A stretch of DNA of 64,000 bases from Chitinophagaceae bacterium UBA4407 (lineage in GTDB: Bacteria; Bacteroidota; Bacteroidia; Chitinophagales; Chitinophagaceae): the NCBI GenBank assembly GCA_002390845.1, contig DGQT01000027.1:1-64000 (forward strand), given 5' to 3'. Below the pieces are notes generated by a model. The model was given only the letters and a program-made list of their open reading frames with translations, was not told the origin of the DNA and ran no database searches. A program made the translations under genes and the position numbers. Each line of letters starts with the position of its first letter. Position 1 is the stretch's first letter. Shown here piece by piece: positions 18,578 to 27,578 of this stretch.

Positions 18578-18647
18578 ATTAATGATCCTGTTATTGCCCG
18601 GCAATTCTATCAATCGTTTGCACAGGGAATAGTTCAGGATCATTAAT
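18578..18647. repeat. 13-base inverted repeat between two genes
   Basis: ATTAATGATCCTG (18578-18590) and its exact complement CAGGATCATTAAT (18635-18647) enclose 44 bases. There is no T run, so it is not a typical terminator. The right arm overlaps the likely -7 region of the GH20 gene. Confidence 0.6.
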
Positions 18648-18654
18648 ATTTTTG
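18617..18654 (+). promoter_or_regulatory. Possible promoter of the GH20 gene
   Basis: TATTTTTG at 18647-18654 fits TAnnTTTG. TTTG at 18617-18620 is 26 bases upstream, longer than usual. A start just downstream would give a leader of about 15 bases before ATG 18676. Confidence 0.35.
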
Positions 18655-18675
18655 GCAAACACTAAAAATCCCATC

Positions 18676-20316
18676 ATGAAAAAAATCTTATCCGTTTTTT
18701 GCCTTTTAATATCATTTTCAGGCTTTGCACAACAACCTTCAATTAATATTATTCCTGCACCTGCCAAAGCAGAAATTAAGGAAGGAACATTTACCATCAC
18801 GTCTTCTACCAAACTTGTTCTCGAAGCTTCAAACACAGAAAAAAGTGCTGCTTTTTTAAACAGCTATCTCAAAAAGTTTTATGGTTTTGAATTGAAAATA
18901 TTCAAGGGTAGTACTTATCCTGAAAATGCGGTTATATTAAATTACGACAGGCTCGATAACCCGCTGCCCGGAGCTTATGAAATGAATATTGATAAAAACA
19001 AAATATATATCGGCGGCGATAACGAAGCTGGTGTTTTCTATGGCGTACAAACTTTAATTCAGTTGTTGCCAACAGATAAATCCACATCGCTAAAAGTACA
19101 ACAATGCAGTATCAGTGATGCGCCCCGCTTCGGTTACCGCGGCATGATGCTCGATTGCGGCCGCCATTTTTTCTCTGTTGATTTTATTAAACAATACATC
19201 GATTTTCTTGCTATGGCCAAGATGAATACTTTTCACTGGCACTTAACCGAAGACCAGGGCTGGCGTATAGAAATAAAAAAATATCCATTGCTTACCAAAG
19301 TTGGCGGCTGCAGAAATGGAACCATTATTGGCCATCACCCCGGAACAGGGAATGATAATACAAAAGACTGCGGGTTCTATACACAGGCACAGATAAAAGA
19401 CATTGTTAAGTATGCTGCGGACCGCTACATAACCATCATTCCAGAAATTGAAATGCCCGGTCATGGTTCTGCTGCAATTGCCGCCTACCCGCAGTTGAGT
19501 TGCTTCCCCGATAAATCTACAGTGATTGCAAAAGGCGTAAAATGGAACGGCGATACAACAGGCAAAAATGTTCAGCAAAGTTGGGGTGTTTATCCTGATG
19601 TATTTTGCCCAAGCGAATACACATTCACTTTTTTAGAAAATGTGCTCGATGAGGTAATGCAGTTGTTCCCTTCAAAATATATTCATATCGGTGGCGATGA
19701 ATGCCCTAAAGAATATTGGAAAATCTCACCTTTTTGTCAGCAGTTGATAAAAGACAAAAACCTAAAAGATGAACATGGTTTGCAGAGTTATTTTATTGGC
19801 CGCATAGAAAAATACCTCAATAGTAAAGGCCGCAATATTATTGGCTGGGATGAAATTCTTGAAGGTGGTCTCGCTCCCAACGCAACCGTAATGAGCTGGC
19901 GCGGCGAAGCTGGTGGAATAGAAGCAGCAAAGCAACACCACAATGTAGTAATGACACCCACCACTTATGTGTATTTCGATTATTCGCAAACAAAAAAAGA
20001 AGATAGTTTAACCATTGGCGGCTACCTTCCACTCGAAACAGTATATAAGTACGAGCCCTTACCAGTGCAGCTCACCGCCGACGAGCAAAAATACATTCTG
20101 GGTGGCCAGGCCAATGTTTGGAGCGAGTATATGGCCAACGGCAAAAAAATAGAATACATGGTTTTTCCACGCCTCTCGGCATTAAGCGAGGTATTGTGGA
20201 GCAGCAAGGAAAATAAAGACTGGAGTAGTTTTCAAACACGTTTGCAAACGCAGTTCAAGCGCTACGATCTGTGGAAAGTAAGCTACAATACAAAAGGAAT
20301 TAATAAGGGCGAATAA
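18676..20316 (+). CDS. Beta-N-acetylhexosaminidase, GH20
   Basis: This is an exported enzyme removing terminal GlcNAc/GalNAc from chitin or glycan fragments. ATG 18676 gives signal peptide MKKILSVFCLLISFSGFAQQ; the ORF start at 18652 would add unlikely residues. The GH20b domain (about 20-140) precedes the catalytic barrel (about 150-480). The motifs are RGMMLDCGRHFF, WHLTEDQGWRIEIKKYP, EIEMPGHGSAA and the catalytic pair Asp341-Glu342 in HIGGDECP. The length of 546 is typical. It fits with nagB at 30696 for amino-sugar use, though the two are not in one operon. Confidence 0.95.
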   Translation: MKKILSVFCLLISFSGFAQQPSINIIPAPAKAEIKEGTFTITSSTKLVLEASNTEKSAAFLNSYLKKFYGFELKIFKGSTYPENAVILNYDRLDNPLPGAYEMNIDKNKIYIGGDNEAGVFYGVQTLIQLLPTDKSTSLKVQQCSISDAPRFGYRGMMLDCGRHFFSVDFIKQYIDFLAMAKMNTFHWHLTEDQGWRIEIKKYPLLTKVGGCRNGTIIGHHPGTGNDNTKDCGFYTQAQIKDIVKYAADRYITIIPEIEMPGHGSAAIAAYPQLSCFPDKSTVIAKGVKWNGDTTGKNVQQSWGVYPDVFCPSEYTFTFLENVLDEVMQLFPSKYIHIGGDECPKEYWKISPFCQQLIKDKNLKDEHGLQSYFIGRIEKYLNSKGRNIIGWDEILEGGLAPNATVMSWRGEAGGIEAAKQHHNVVMTPTTYVYFDYSQTKKEDSLTIGGYLPLETVYKYEPLPVQLTADEQKYILGGQANVWSEYMANGKKIEYMVFPRLSALSEVLWSSKENKDWSSFQTRLQTQFKRYDLWKVSYNTKGINKGE

Positions 20317-20320
20317 GACA

Positions 20321-20384
20321 TTTATAAACCCGGCAAAAGGAATTCTAATGATCGTTCCTTGCGTCGCACACTTGTACGTTCGGA
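20321..20384. repeat. Palindromic element half copy 9 (left arm only)
   Basis: Left outer end TTTATAAACCCGGC and left arm TTGCGTCGCACACTTGTAC at about 20359; no matching right arm follows. Confidence 0.75.
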
Positions 20385-20434
20385 TTATATATTGAGCTTT
20401 TGCCGCAGCGAAGATTAAAACAATAATTGTTTAT

Positions 20435-20482
20435 CAGGCTTGAACAATCCGCATTATCGGCTTTGTTCAAGCCTGTTTTATT
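20435..20482 (+). terminator. Terminator-like hairpin
   Basis: Perfect 13-base arms CAGGCTTGAACAA (20435-20447) and TTGTTCAAGCCTG (20463-20475) are followed by TTTTATTTG. It lies 120 bases after the GH20 stop and probably terminates that transcript. Confidence 0.65.
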
Positions 20483-20568
20483 TGTAATAAAACGTTGAAT
20501 ATTGTTAAGCCAATATTGTACTTTTAGGTCTGTAAGTAATACCATTACCTCATTCCTAAACTTAACTT

Positions 20569-22269
20569 ATGAATATTAAATCTACGCTTCTTTTTTTCTT
20601 GGTTACGATTTACGTAAGCAAACCCGTTACCAGTAAAGCCCAGGCCATAAACGTACAGGATTCATTGGCGCTTGTTGATTTGTATAATAGTACGAATGGA
20701 CCTCAGTGGTATACGCATTTTCACTGGTTAACCAGTTATCCTGTAAACACATGGGAAGGGTTATCAGTAAATGGAACGAGGGTAACGGGGATTTATCTGC
20801 GTGGTTATGTTTTGAACGGACATATACCATCTTCTGTCGGCAATCTTACTGATCTTGAAATTTTGAATTTGTCCGGTAATATTTTAAGCGGTAGCATTCC
20901 TGCTGAAATGGGTAATCTTAAAAATCTTACCGAGCTATATTTATATGATAATCAGTTAAGTGGCAGTATCCCTTCTGAAATGGGGGATCTCAAAAATCTT
21001 ATCGCGCTATATTTATATGATAATCAGTTAAGCGGCAGTATCCCTTCTGAACTGGGTAATCTTGAAAATCTTACATTATTAAATTTATCTAAAAATAAGT
21101 TGAGTGGTAGTATTCCTCCTGAACTGGGCATTCTTGAAAATCTTACAATATTGTCATTAGCTGGTAATAAGTTGAGTGGCATTATTCCTTCTGAATTGGG
21201 TAAATTGTCGAATTTAGTTTACTTACAAGCGGAATTAAATAATTTAAGCGGTACTATTCCTTCTGAACTAGGTAATCTAGAAAATATCGAGTATTTAGAT
21301 TTAAGCCATAATTTGTTGAACGGAAATATTCCTGTGGAACTTGAAAAACTTGTAAAGGCTCAAACTTTTTACTTAGGTCATAATCAATTAAGTGGTAGCA
21401 TTCCCACCGAACTAGGAAATCTTGAAAATCTTAAAACTTTATATTTACAAGGCAATCGTTTTACATTTAATGGTATGGAATTTCTCGTTCAAAAATTTCC
21501 TTTCACGAAATATAGTCCGCAATCAACGATTCATCTTAATCAAAACAGCAATAACTTATCTGTTTCTGTAGGCGGTACATTAACCAATAATACATACAAA
21601 TGGTTTCAGGTAGGAAAAGAAGGGTATAAAGAATTTACAGGCGATTCTGTATTTTATCCACCACAAAACGGAAAGTATTATGCAATAGTCACCAATTCAA
21701 TTTGCACAAAGCTTACACTTTATACAGACACAGTGGAGTATAGCTCGGTACTCCCGGTAACAATTGTAAACCTTAAAGCACAGCAACAAGGCAACATTAT
21801 AAAAGTTGACTGGAGCAGCCTCACTGAAATAAATGTTGGCAGTTATGAAATACAACGTTCCTTAAATGGCCGCGACTTTTCTGCTATCGGTTCGGTAACT
21901 GCAAAAAATAATGGTACATCACAAACCAATTATACTTTTAATGATCTGCAACCTGCAACCGGCAATAATTATTACCGGGTAAAAGTGATTGATGAAGACG
22001 GCAAAAAAACTTACAGCAATATCGTATCGCTGAACGTAAATAGCGATAAAACAATTACACTTGTTTATCCTGTTCCTGCAAGAGATGTGTTGCACATACA
22101 AACAAATGGTATTGCATCTTTTTCGCTGATCGACCAATCAGGAAAAGTATTACTCATCCAAAATATTAATGGCAATGGAACCATAAATATTTCCGGTATT
22201 GCCAACGGTTTTTACTACCTGAAAAACAATGCCAACTCCACTTTGCAAAAAGTAATTATATCAAGATAA
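20569..22269 (+). CDS. T9SS-secreted leucine-rich-repeat protein
   Basis: The 566-residue protein has a signal peptide and then an N-terminal cap (ALVDLYNSTNGPQWY, as in plant-type LRR proteins). Nine 24-residue repeats of the plant-like LxGxIP class follow, in about residues 95-305 (for example LSGSIPSELGNLENLTLLNL). Next come an Ig-like segment and a fibronectin-like stretch (NIIKVDWSSLTEINVGSYEI). The type A sorting tail starts VYPVPARDVLHI. It is predicted to be displayed on or released from the cell surface, probably for binding. The coding DNA of repeats 2 and 3 (from about 20905) is nearly identical over 72-base units, indicating recent duplication. Confidence 0.9.
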   Translation: MNIKSTLLFFLVTIYVSKPVTSKAQAINVQDSLALVDLYNSTNGPQWYTHFHWLTSYPVNTWEGLSVNGTRVTGIYLRGYVLNGHIPSSVGNLTDLEILNLSGNILSGSIPAEMGNLKNLTELYLYDNQLSGSIPSEMGDLKNLIALYLYDNQLSGSIPSELGNLENLTLLNLSKNKLSGSIPPELGILENLTILSLAGNKLSGIIPSELGKLSNLVYLQAELNNLSGTIPSELGNLENIEYLDLSHNLLNGNIPVELEKLVKAQTFYLGHNQLSGSIPTELGNLENLKTLYLQGNRFTFNGMEFLVQKFPFTKYSPQSTIHLNQNSNNLSVSVGGTLTNNTYKWFQVGKEGYKEFTGDSVFYPPQNGKYYAIVTNSICTKLTLYTDTVEYSSVLPVTIVNLKAQQQGNIIKVDWSSLTEINVGSYEIQRSLNGRDFSAIGSVTAKNNGTSQTNYTFNDLQPATGNNYYRVKVIDEDGKKTYSNIVSLNVNSDKTITLVYPVPARDVLHIQTNGIASFSLIDQSGKVLLIQNINGNGTINISGIANGFYYLKNNANSTLQKVIISR

Positions 22270-22345
22270 GTATTGCAATATTTTAATGGAAATTGATTTA
22301 TTAAGTTTGTGTATTAGCGGTATTGTAGGGCTATTGCTACGTTCT

Positions 22346-22510
22346 GATTGCAACCGGGTGCATTTCAAAGTTTCGCTTCGGTAAAGCTTCATAACAGTAC
22401 CAAAGATGAAAGGATTGCGACGCAACGATGATGCCACATGGCACTGTAGCTGGTATAAAAAAATCAGTTCTGCTTATTGCCACCAATATTTGAAATGCAC
22501 CCTTGCAATC
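22346..22510. repeat. Inverted-repeat-bounded element containing a half palindrome (copy 10)
   Basis: GATTGCAAccGGGTGCATTTCAAA (22346-22369) is complementary to 22489-22510 apart from a two-base bulge. Inside is the right arm GGATTGCGACGCAACGATG (about 22411) plus TAGCTGGTAT, as in the copy at 58715. It lies in the gap 22270-22560, where no gene is seen. Confidence 0.75.
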
Positions 22511-22560
22511 GGCATACACAAATGCAATTTAAAATTCGTTATTTTTAAAGAAAATAATCT

Positions 22561-23478
22561 ATGATACTTACTATAACGCTAAACCCTTGTATTGATAAAA
22601 GTTCCAAGGTTGCAGTAATGAAACCAGACAGTAAATTGCGGGCTTCCGCCCTAATAAATGAGCCCGGTGGTGGCGGCATTAATATCAGTAAAGCGTTAAA
22701 GAAATTATCGGTTGCAAGCGTTGCTTTATTTCCTGCAGGTGGCCACAACGGAAACATGCTTTGCTCATTGCTTAAACAGGAAGGCATATTATTTCATGCT
22801 GTTGATACAGAAAACGAAACAAGGGAAAATTGGGTGGTAACCGAAACCAGCACTAATAATCAATTCCGGGTTACCTTTCCCGGCTTGCCTGTTCTGGAAG
22901 AAACTGTAAAAACACTCATCGGCCTTATCAGGTCTTTTGCCCCCGCTTACGTGGTAGCCAGTGGCAGCCTGCCGCCCGGCTTGCCAGATTATTTTTACGG
23001 TTTAATTGTAAAAAATGCAACTGCGGTTGGCGCCAAATGTGTTGTAGATACCAGCGGTCCTGCATTGCAGGCACTTAAAAACAAAAATGCTTATTTAATA
23101 AAACCCAATATTGGCGAGCTGTGTAAACTGCTTAACATAGAACGTCTTGATACCAATGAAGTTGACGACGCAGCCCATCAGGCCATTACAGATGGTTATG
23201 CTGAGCTTATTGCAGTAAGCATGGGCCCTGCTGGTGCATGGCTGGTAAGCAAAGACAAGCGGTACTTTTGTGCCGCGCCACCTGTTGAAAAACGTACAAC
23301 GGTTGGTGCCGGCGATAGCATGGTTGCAGGCATGGTTTATATGCTTCAGAAACACAGTTCCCTGCGCGACACGCTACGTTTTGGTGTTGCCTGCGGCAGT
23401 GCAGCCACCATGAGCGAAGGCACGCATTTATTCGAACCCCAAGATGCTTTTAAATTATACGAAACAGTGAGTGCATGA
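22561..23478 (+). CDS. PfkB-family hexose/phosphofructokinase
   Basis: The 305-residue cytosolic sugar kinase is of the 1-phosphofructokinase / 6-phosphofructokinase II subgroup. It starts MILTITLNPCIDKS, carries the substrate motif EPGGGGINISKAL near residue 38, SGSLPPGLP near 140, and the C-terminal PfkB signature TTVGAGDSMVAG with catalytic Asp. This subgroup phosphorylates fructose 1- or 6-phosphate (or tagatose 6-phosphate); sequence alone does not decide which. The single gene is followed by a palindromic element, then the GH63-like gene. Confidence 0.88.
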   Translation: MILTITLNPCIDKSSKVAVMKPDSKLRASALINEPGGGGINISKALKKLSVASVALFPAGGHNGNMLCSLLKQEGILFHAVDTENETRENWVVTETSTNNQFRVTFPGLPVLEETVKTLIGLIRSFAPAYVVASGSLPPGLPDYFYGLIVKNATAVGAKCVVDTSGPALQALKNKNAYLIKPNIGELCKLLNIERLDTNEVDDAAHQAITDGYAELIAVSMGPAGAWLVSKDKRYFCAAPPVEKRTTVGAGDSMVAGMVYMLQKHSSLRDTLRFGVACGSAATMSEGTHLFEPQDAFKLYETVSA

Positions 23479-23513
23479 ACTGCTATACTTGCGAAGTATA
23501 AAAATGCGCAATG

Positions 23514-23688
23514 TTTTTTATGAGCCGGACTGAAGCTTATTAATTTGACTTTTCTTGCGTCGCACACTTGTACTGTTGATTCTTTGGCCGACCGTTGACC
23601 GTCAACTGTCGACCGCTGTTCCGAACGTACAAGGGAGTGACACAACGATGCTTAACCGATATTCTACTGCCGGTTACATGAAAAAAAT
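23514..23688. repeat. Dispersed palindromic element, copy 11 (both arms)
   Basis: Left arm TTGCGTCGCACACTTGTACTG at about 23557. The interior is GTCGAC-like, close to that of copy 5. The right arm variant GTACAAGGGAGTGACACAAC is at about 23626. Right outer end CTGCCGGTTACATGAAAA. Confidence 0.85.
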
Positions 23689-23693
23689 AAAAA

Positions 23694-26348
23694 ATGAACG
23701 CTGAACAAATTCGCTTAAACGCTTCGCACAAGCCCGCTGCAATGGCAGGTTTGGAGAGTTTATCATGGAAGAAATGGGGTCCCTATGTTACAGACCGCCA
23801 ATGGGGAACGGTGCGTGAAGACTACAGTGAAAATGGAATGCCATGGGAATTTACTACGCACGATATGGCACGCAGTAAAGCTTACCGCTGGGGCGAAGAA
23901 GGCATTGCCGGCATTAGCGACAATGATCAGTTTCTTTGTTTTGCTGTGGCCTTATGGAATAAGAAAGACCCAATTATTAAAGAAAGATATTTTGGCCTTG
24001 GCGGGAATGAAGGCAATCATGGCGAAGATGTGAAAGAGCTTTATTATTATCTTGATTCAACGCCCACTCATTCGTACATGAAGATGCTGTATAAGTATCC
24101 GCAAAATGAATATCCCTACCAGTGGCTGGTTGAAGAGAACCGCCGCAGAAGCAAGACCGAGCCTGAGTTTGAACTGATTGATACAGGTATTTTTAACGAG
24201 GATAAATACTTTGACGTTTTTACAGAATATGCAAAAGGTGCTGAGAATGATATACTCATAAAGATTACGGTGCACAACCGTGGCAACGAAGATGCTTCGC
24301 TGAATGTATTGCCAACACTGTGGTTTCGCAATACCTGGGAGTGGGGCTACGATGATTATAAGCCACAAATGATGAGTACCAATGATGGTAACATTACCAT
24401 AAATCATAAACATCTCGGGCAATATACACTGCATCTTGATGAAAAAGTTGAATTGCTTTTCTGCGATAATGAAACCAATCTTAAAAAATTATACGGTGTT
24501 GAAAATAAAAATCATTTTACCAAAGATGGTATTAATGAATACCTGTTGCATGGCAACCGCAGTGCCATCAACATAAATGCACAGGGCACTAAAGTGGCTG
24601 CGAATTATAATCTTACTATTAAAGCAGGTGAATCTGAAACACTCTGTTTAAGGCTTGAGTCGAAGGTAGAAGTAGTTAACGCATTTGATGATTTCGAAAG
24701 CATTTTTCAACAACGCCAGCAAGAAGCAAATGCCTTTTATAACGAACTGCAAAATGAAATAAAAAGCGATGATGAAAAGTTGGTGCAGCGTCAGGCATTT
24801 GCAGGGATGCTCTGGAGTAAGCAGTTTTTTTACTACGATGTAGAGCAATGGATAAAGGGCGATCCGGCGGAACCTGCGCCTCCGCCACAACGTAAAAAAG
24901 GCCGCAACCACGAATGGATGCATTTGAACAACAACGATATAATTTCCATGCCCGATAAATGGGAGTATCCCTGGTATGCCGCATGGGATCTGGCTTTCCA
25001 CTGCATCCCCCTTTCAATTGTTGATGCACATTTTGCCAAGCACCAGCTTTCGCTGCTTACAAAAGAATGGTATATGCACCCCAATGGCCAGTTTCCTGCA
25101 TACGAGTGGGCATTAGGAGATGTAAACCCGCCGGTACATGCCTGGGCTACATGGCGTGTTTACAGCATAGATAAAAGAAACAACGATGGCAAAGGCGATA
25201 TTGCATTTCTTGAAAGCGTATATCATAAACTCTTACTCAATTTTACCTGGTGGGTAAACAGGAAAGATGCTGAAGGCAATAATATTTTTCAGGGTGGTTT
25301 TTTAGGGCTCGATAACATAGGTGTTTTTGATCGCAGTGCGCCATTGCCAACCGGCGGTTATATAGAACAGGCCGATGGTACAAGCTGGATGGCCATGTAC
25401 TCACTTAACCTTATGCGTATTTCCCTTGAACTTGCGCTATACAACCCCGTTTACCAGGATATGGCCACAAAGTTCTTTGAGCACTTTTTATACATAGCCG
25501 GAGCTATGGCCAATATGGGTATGGAAGATGCAGGCCTTTGGGACGAGGATGACCAGTTCTTTTACGATGTACTGAACTTACCTAATAATGGCCGCGAAAA
25601 ATTAAAAGTACGCAGTATGGTTGGCCTTATTCCATTATTTGCAGTAGAAGTACTCGACCATAAATTTCTGGAAGAAGTGCCCGAATTTGCAAAGCGTTTA
25701 AAATGGTTCCTCGATAACCGGCCAGAGCTTGCCAGCCTTGTTAGCCGCTGGCAGGAAAAGAATGTAGGAGAAAAGCATTTACTCTCTCTGCTGCGGGGCC
25801 ATCGTATAAAAAAAATACTCACCCGTATGCTCGACGAAAAAGAATTTTTTAGCGATTACGGCATTCGTGGTATTTCAAAATTTCATGAAGAGCACCCGTT
25901 TGAAGTTTGGGTAAATGGAAACAGGTTTTCAGTTGAATATACGCCTGGTGAAAGTACAACCAACCTTTTTGGAGGAAACAGCAACTGGCGCGGACCTGTT
26001 TGGATGCCCCTTAACTATCTTATTGTTGAAAGCCTGCAACGTTTTCATTATTACTATGGCGAAGATTTTAAAGTAGAGTGCCCAACGGGCAGTGGAAATT
26101 TTATGACACTCAACCAGGTAGCCGATGAAATTTCAGCACGCTTATCAAACTTATTTTTAAGAAATGAACTGGGCATAAGGCCCATGAATGGCAATTATGA
26201 TAAGCTGCAGCACGATCCTCATTTCAATAACTATATTTTATTTTACGAATATTTTCATGGCGACAGCGGCCGTGGCGTAGGTGCATCGCATCAAACAGGC
26301 TGGACGGGGCTTGTAGCAAAATTACTACAACCCAAAAGGCTGGAATAA
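23694..26348 (+). CDS. GH63-like (MGH1-type) glycoside hydrolase
   Basis: The 884-residue soluble protein has no signal peptide. An N-terminal beta-sandwich region (1-340) precedes an (alpha/alpha)6 barrel. Family landmarks include YPWYAAWDLAFHCIPL, PNGQFPAYEWALGDVNPPVH (candidate catalytic acids), EQADGTSWMAMYSLN and NSNWRGPVWMPLNYL. Such proteins are annotated as GH63 or mannosylglycerate-hydrolase-like alpha-glycosidases. A cytosolic alpha-glucosidic or mannosidic substrate is likely but not identifiable. It stands alone between two palindromic elements. Confidence 0.85.
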   Translation: MNAEQIRLNASHKPAAMAGLESLSWKKWGPYVTDRQWGTVREDYSENGMPWEFTTHDMARSKAYRWGEEGIAGISDNDQFLCFAVALWNKKDPIIKERYFGLGGNEGNHGEDVKELYYYLDSTPTHSYMKMLYKYPQNEYPYQWLVEENRRRSKTEPEFELIDTGIFNEDKYFDVFTEYAKGAENDILIKITVHNRGNEDASLNVLPTLWFRNTWEWGYDDYKPQMMSTNDGNITINHKHLGQYTLHLDEKVELLFCDNETNLKKLYGVENKNHFTKDGINEYLLHGNRSAININAQGTKVAANYNLTIKAGESETLCLRLESKVEVVNAFDDFESIFQQRQQEANAFYNELQNEIKSDDEKLVQRQAFAGMLWSKQFFYYDVEQWIKGDPAEPAPPPQRKKGRNHEWMHLNNNDIISMPDKWEYPWYAAWDLAFHCIPLSIVDAHFAKHQLSLLTKEWYMHPNGQFPAYEWALGDVNPPVHAWATWRVYSIDKRNNDGKGDIAFLESVYHKLLLNFTWWVNRKDAEGNNIFQGGFLGLDNIGVFDRSAPLPTGGYIEQADGTSWMAMYSLNLMRISLELALYNPVYQDMATKFFEHFLYIAGAMANMGMEDAGLWDEDDQFFYDVLNLPNNGREKLKVRSMVGLIPLFAVEVLDHKFLEEVPEFAKRLKWFLDNRPELASLVSRWQEKNVGEKHLLSLLRGHRIKKILTRMLDEKEFFSDYGIRGISKFHEEHPFEVWVNGNRFSVEYTPGESTTNLFGGNSNWRGPVWMPLNYLIVESLQRFHYYYGEDFKVECPTGSGNFMTLNQVADEISARLSNLFLRNELGIRPMNGNYDKLQHDPHFNNYILFYEYFHGDSGRGVGASHQTGWTGLVAKLLQPKRLE

Positions 26349-26354
26349 ATACAG

Positions 26355-26594
26355 TTTATGAACCCGGCAGAAGATGCTTTGGTGAAGCTTTCGTTGCGTC
26401 GCACACTTGTACTATAGAATAACAATGAACAGCGGACAGCGGACAGTGAACAATGAACAATGAGGAGTGAACAATGAGGAATATGTGAATTACGCTTTGC
26501 TGTTGCCTCATTGCCTTATTGCCTATTCTTCCGAACGTACAAGTGTGCGACGCAACAACCGATGCCATAAAAAACCAAAGCCGGGTTCATAATT
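26355..26594. repeat. Dispersed palindromic element, copy 12 (both arms)
   Basis: Left arm CGTTGCGTCGCACACTTGTAC at about 26391 and right arm GTACAAGTGTGCGACGCAAC at about 26536 are perfect complements. Outer ends TTTATGAACCCGGC and GCCGGGTTCATAA. The interior holds near-tandem units GAACAGCG, GGACAGTGAACAATGAACAA and CAATGAGG / CCTCATTG pairs. No gene is seen in 26349-26711. Confidence 0.88.
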
Positions 26595-26711
26595 CTTCTT
26601 CTTACAGTTATGCAACCGACAAAATATGTTTAAACAAAATCTTCTATTTGTATAAACAAATTAATACATGAATAATGGTGAAAAACTCATTTGCCTTTGT
26701 GCAGTGGTGCA

Positions 26712-27289
26712 GTGGATAAATTACTTTACCGTTTTCATATTGACAGCGAGCGAACCGTAATTGAAAAGATAAAGACGCACAACCCTGCATGGTTTGTTAA
26801 TGATGGCGCATGCAGCCGTTGCGTGTGGATGCACATCCCCGATATAAAGGCGAAGGTGTAACGATCTGTTTTATAGACAGTGGCTTTTATCCGCATCCTG
26901 GTTTAACCGCAACAACCAACAGGATAAGATTAATGCATGATATAACAACAGCTAAAGACGTAGATATTCACATTGTAAAAACGAATCATTCGCCTTTTAT
27001 TGATTATGAAAATAAAAGCATTACTTTTTATTTTTATGATGATTGTGCAGACCAGGTTTCTGTTGCAGGGTCGTTTAACCAATGAACGCAGGATGTTTTA
27101 TTGCTTGAGCCACATTTGAATGGTCTTTGGAAAATTGAAATACCTTTACCTAAGCCAGGCGTTTACCGGTATAAATTTTTCATCGACGCACAGTATTGGA
27201 AAGAAGATGCAGAGAATCCTTACCGTGAGCCGGATGGCTTTAATGGTTTCAATAGTTTACTGTATATTTCAAAACTAAAAAGATTATGA
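26712..27289 (+). pseudogene. Decayed subtilase-CBM48 fusion gene
   Basis: Three pieces of one gene remain. In frame 3 from GTG 26712 there is an N-terminal region ending NPAWFVNDGACSRC. After a frameshift near 26850, frame 2 gives HPRYKGEGVTICFIDSGFYP, the Asp block of S8 subtilases. Most of the protease domain (His and Ser blocks) is absent. The frame then enters a carbohydrate-binding CBM48/AMPK-beta-like module (VSVAGSFNQ). A TGA at 27083-27085 sits where this family has Trp. The module continues in the same frame to 27289 (GLWKIEIPLPKPGVYRYKFF). It is therefore a frameshifted, internally deleted, nonsense-bearing pseudogene. Confidence 0.75.
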
Positions 27290-27522
27290 ACACTGTAACT
27301 GTAATCCTTGCTGCTGTTGCGTTATACCTTGTTGCAGGAATTATTTTCACCATCATTTTCCAGCTAAAAGGCTTATCAAAAATTGATGAAGGCACGCATG
27401 GCAGCAGTTGGGGTTTCCGCATTATAATAATTCCGGGTTGCATTGTTTTCTGGACAGCTCTTTTAAGAAAATGGATGAAAGTAAATAAAGAAATTATTGA
27501 CCCGGCTAAAGAACATGCATGA
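27286..27522 (+). CDS. Small two-helix membrane protein
   Basis: The 78-residue protein has ATG overlapping the pseudogene stop by four bases (ATGA). Two hydrophobic helices are present (VILAAVALYLVAGIIFTIIF and IIIIPGCIVFWTALL). The final residues, DPAKEHA, are encoded by the left outer end of a palindromic element (GACCCGGCTAAAG...), so the natural C-terminus may have been altered. Family not recognised. Confidence 0.6.
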   Translation: MNTVTVILAAVALYLVAGIIFTIIFQLKGLSKIDEGTHGSSWGFRIIIIPGCIVFWTALLRKWMKVNKEIIDPAKEHA

Positions 27523-27556
27523 TGCTTCCGTTGCGTCGCACGCTTGTACTATAACA
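27494..27556. repeat. Palindromic element half copy 13 (left arm only)
   Basis: Outer end GACCCGGC, then CGTTGCGTCGCACGCTTGTAC at about 27530. It overlaps the 3' end of the preceding ORF. Confidence 0.75.
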
Positions 27557-27578
27557 ATTCTATTCAGCAATTGATGAT

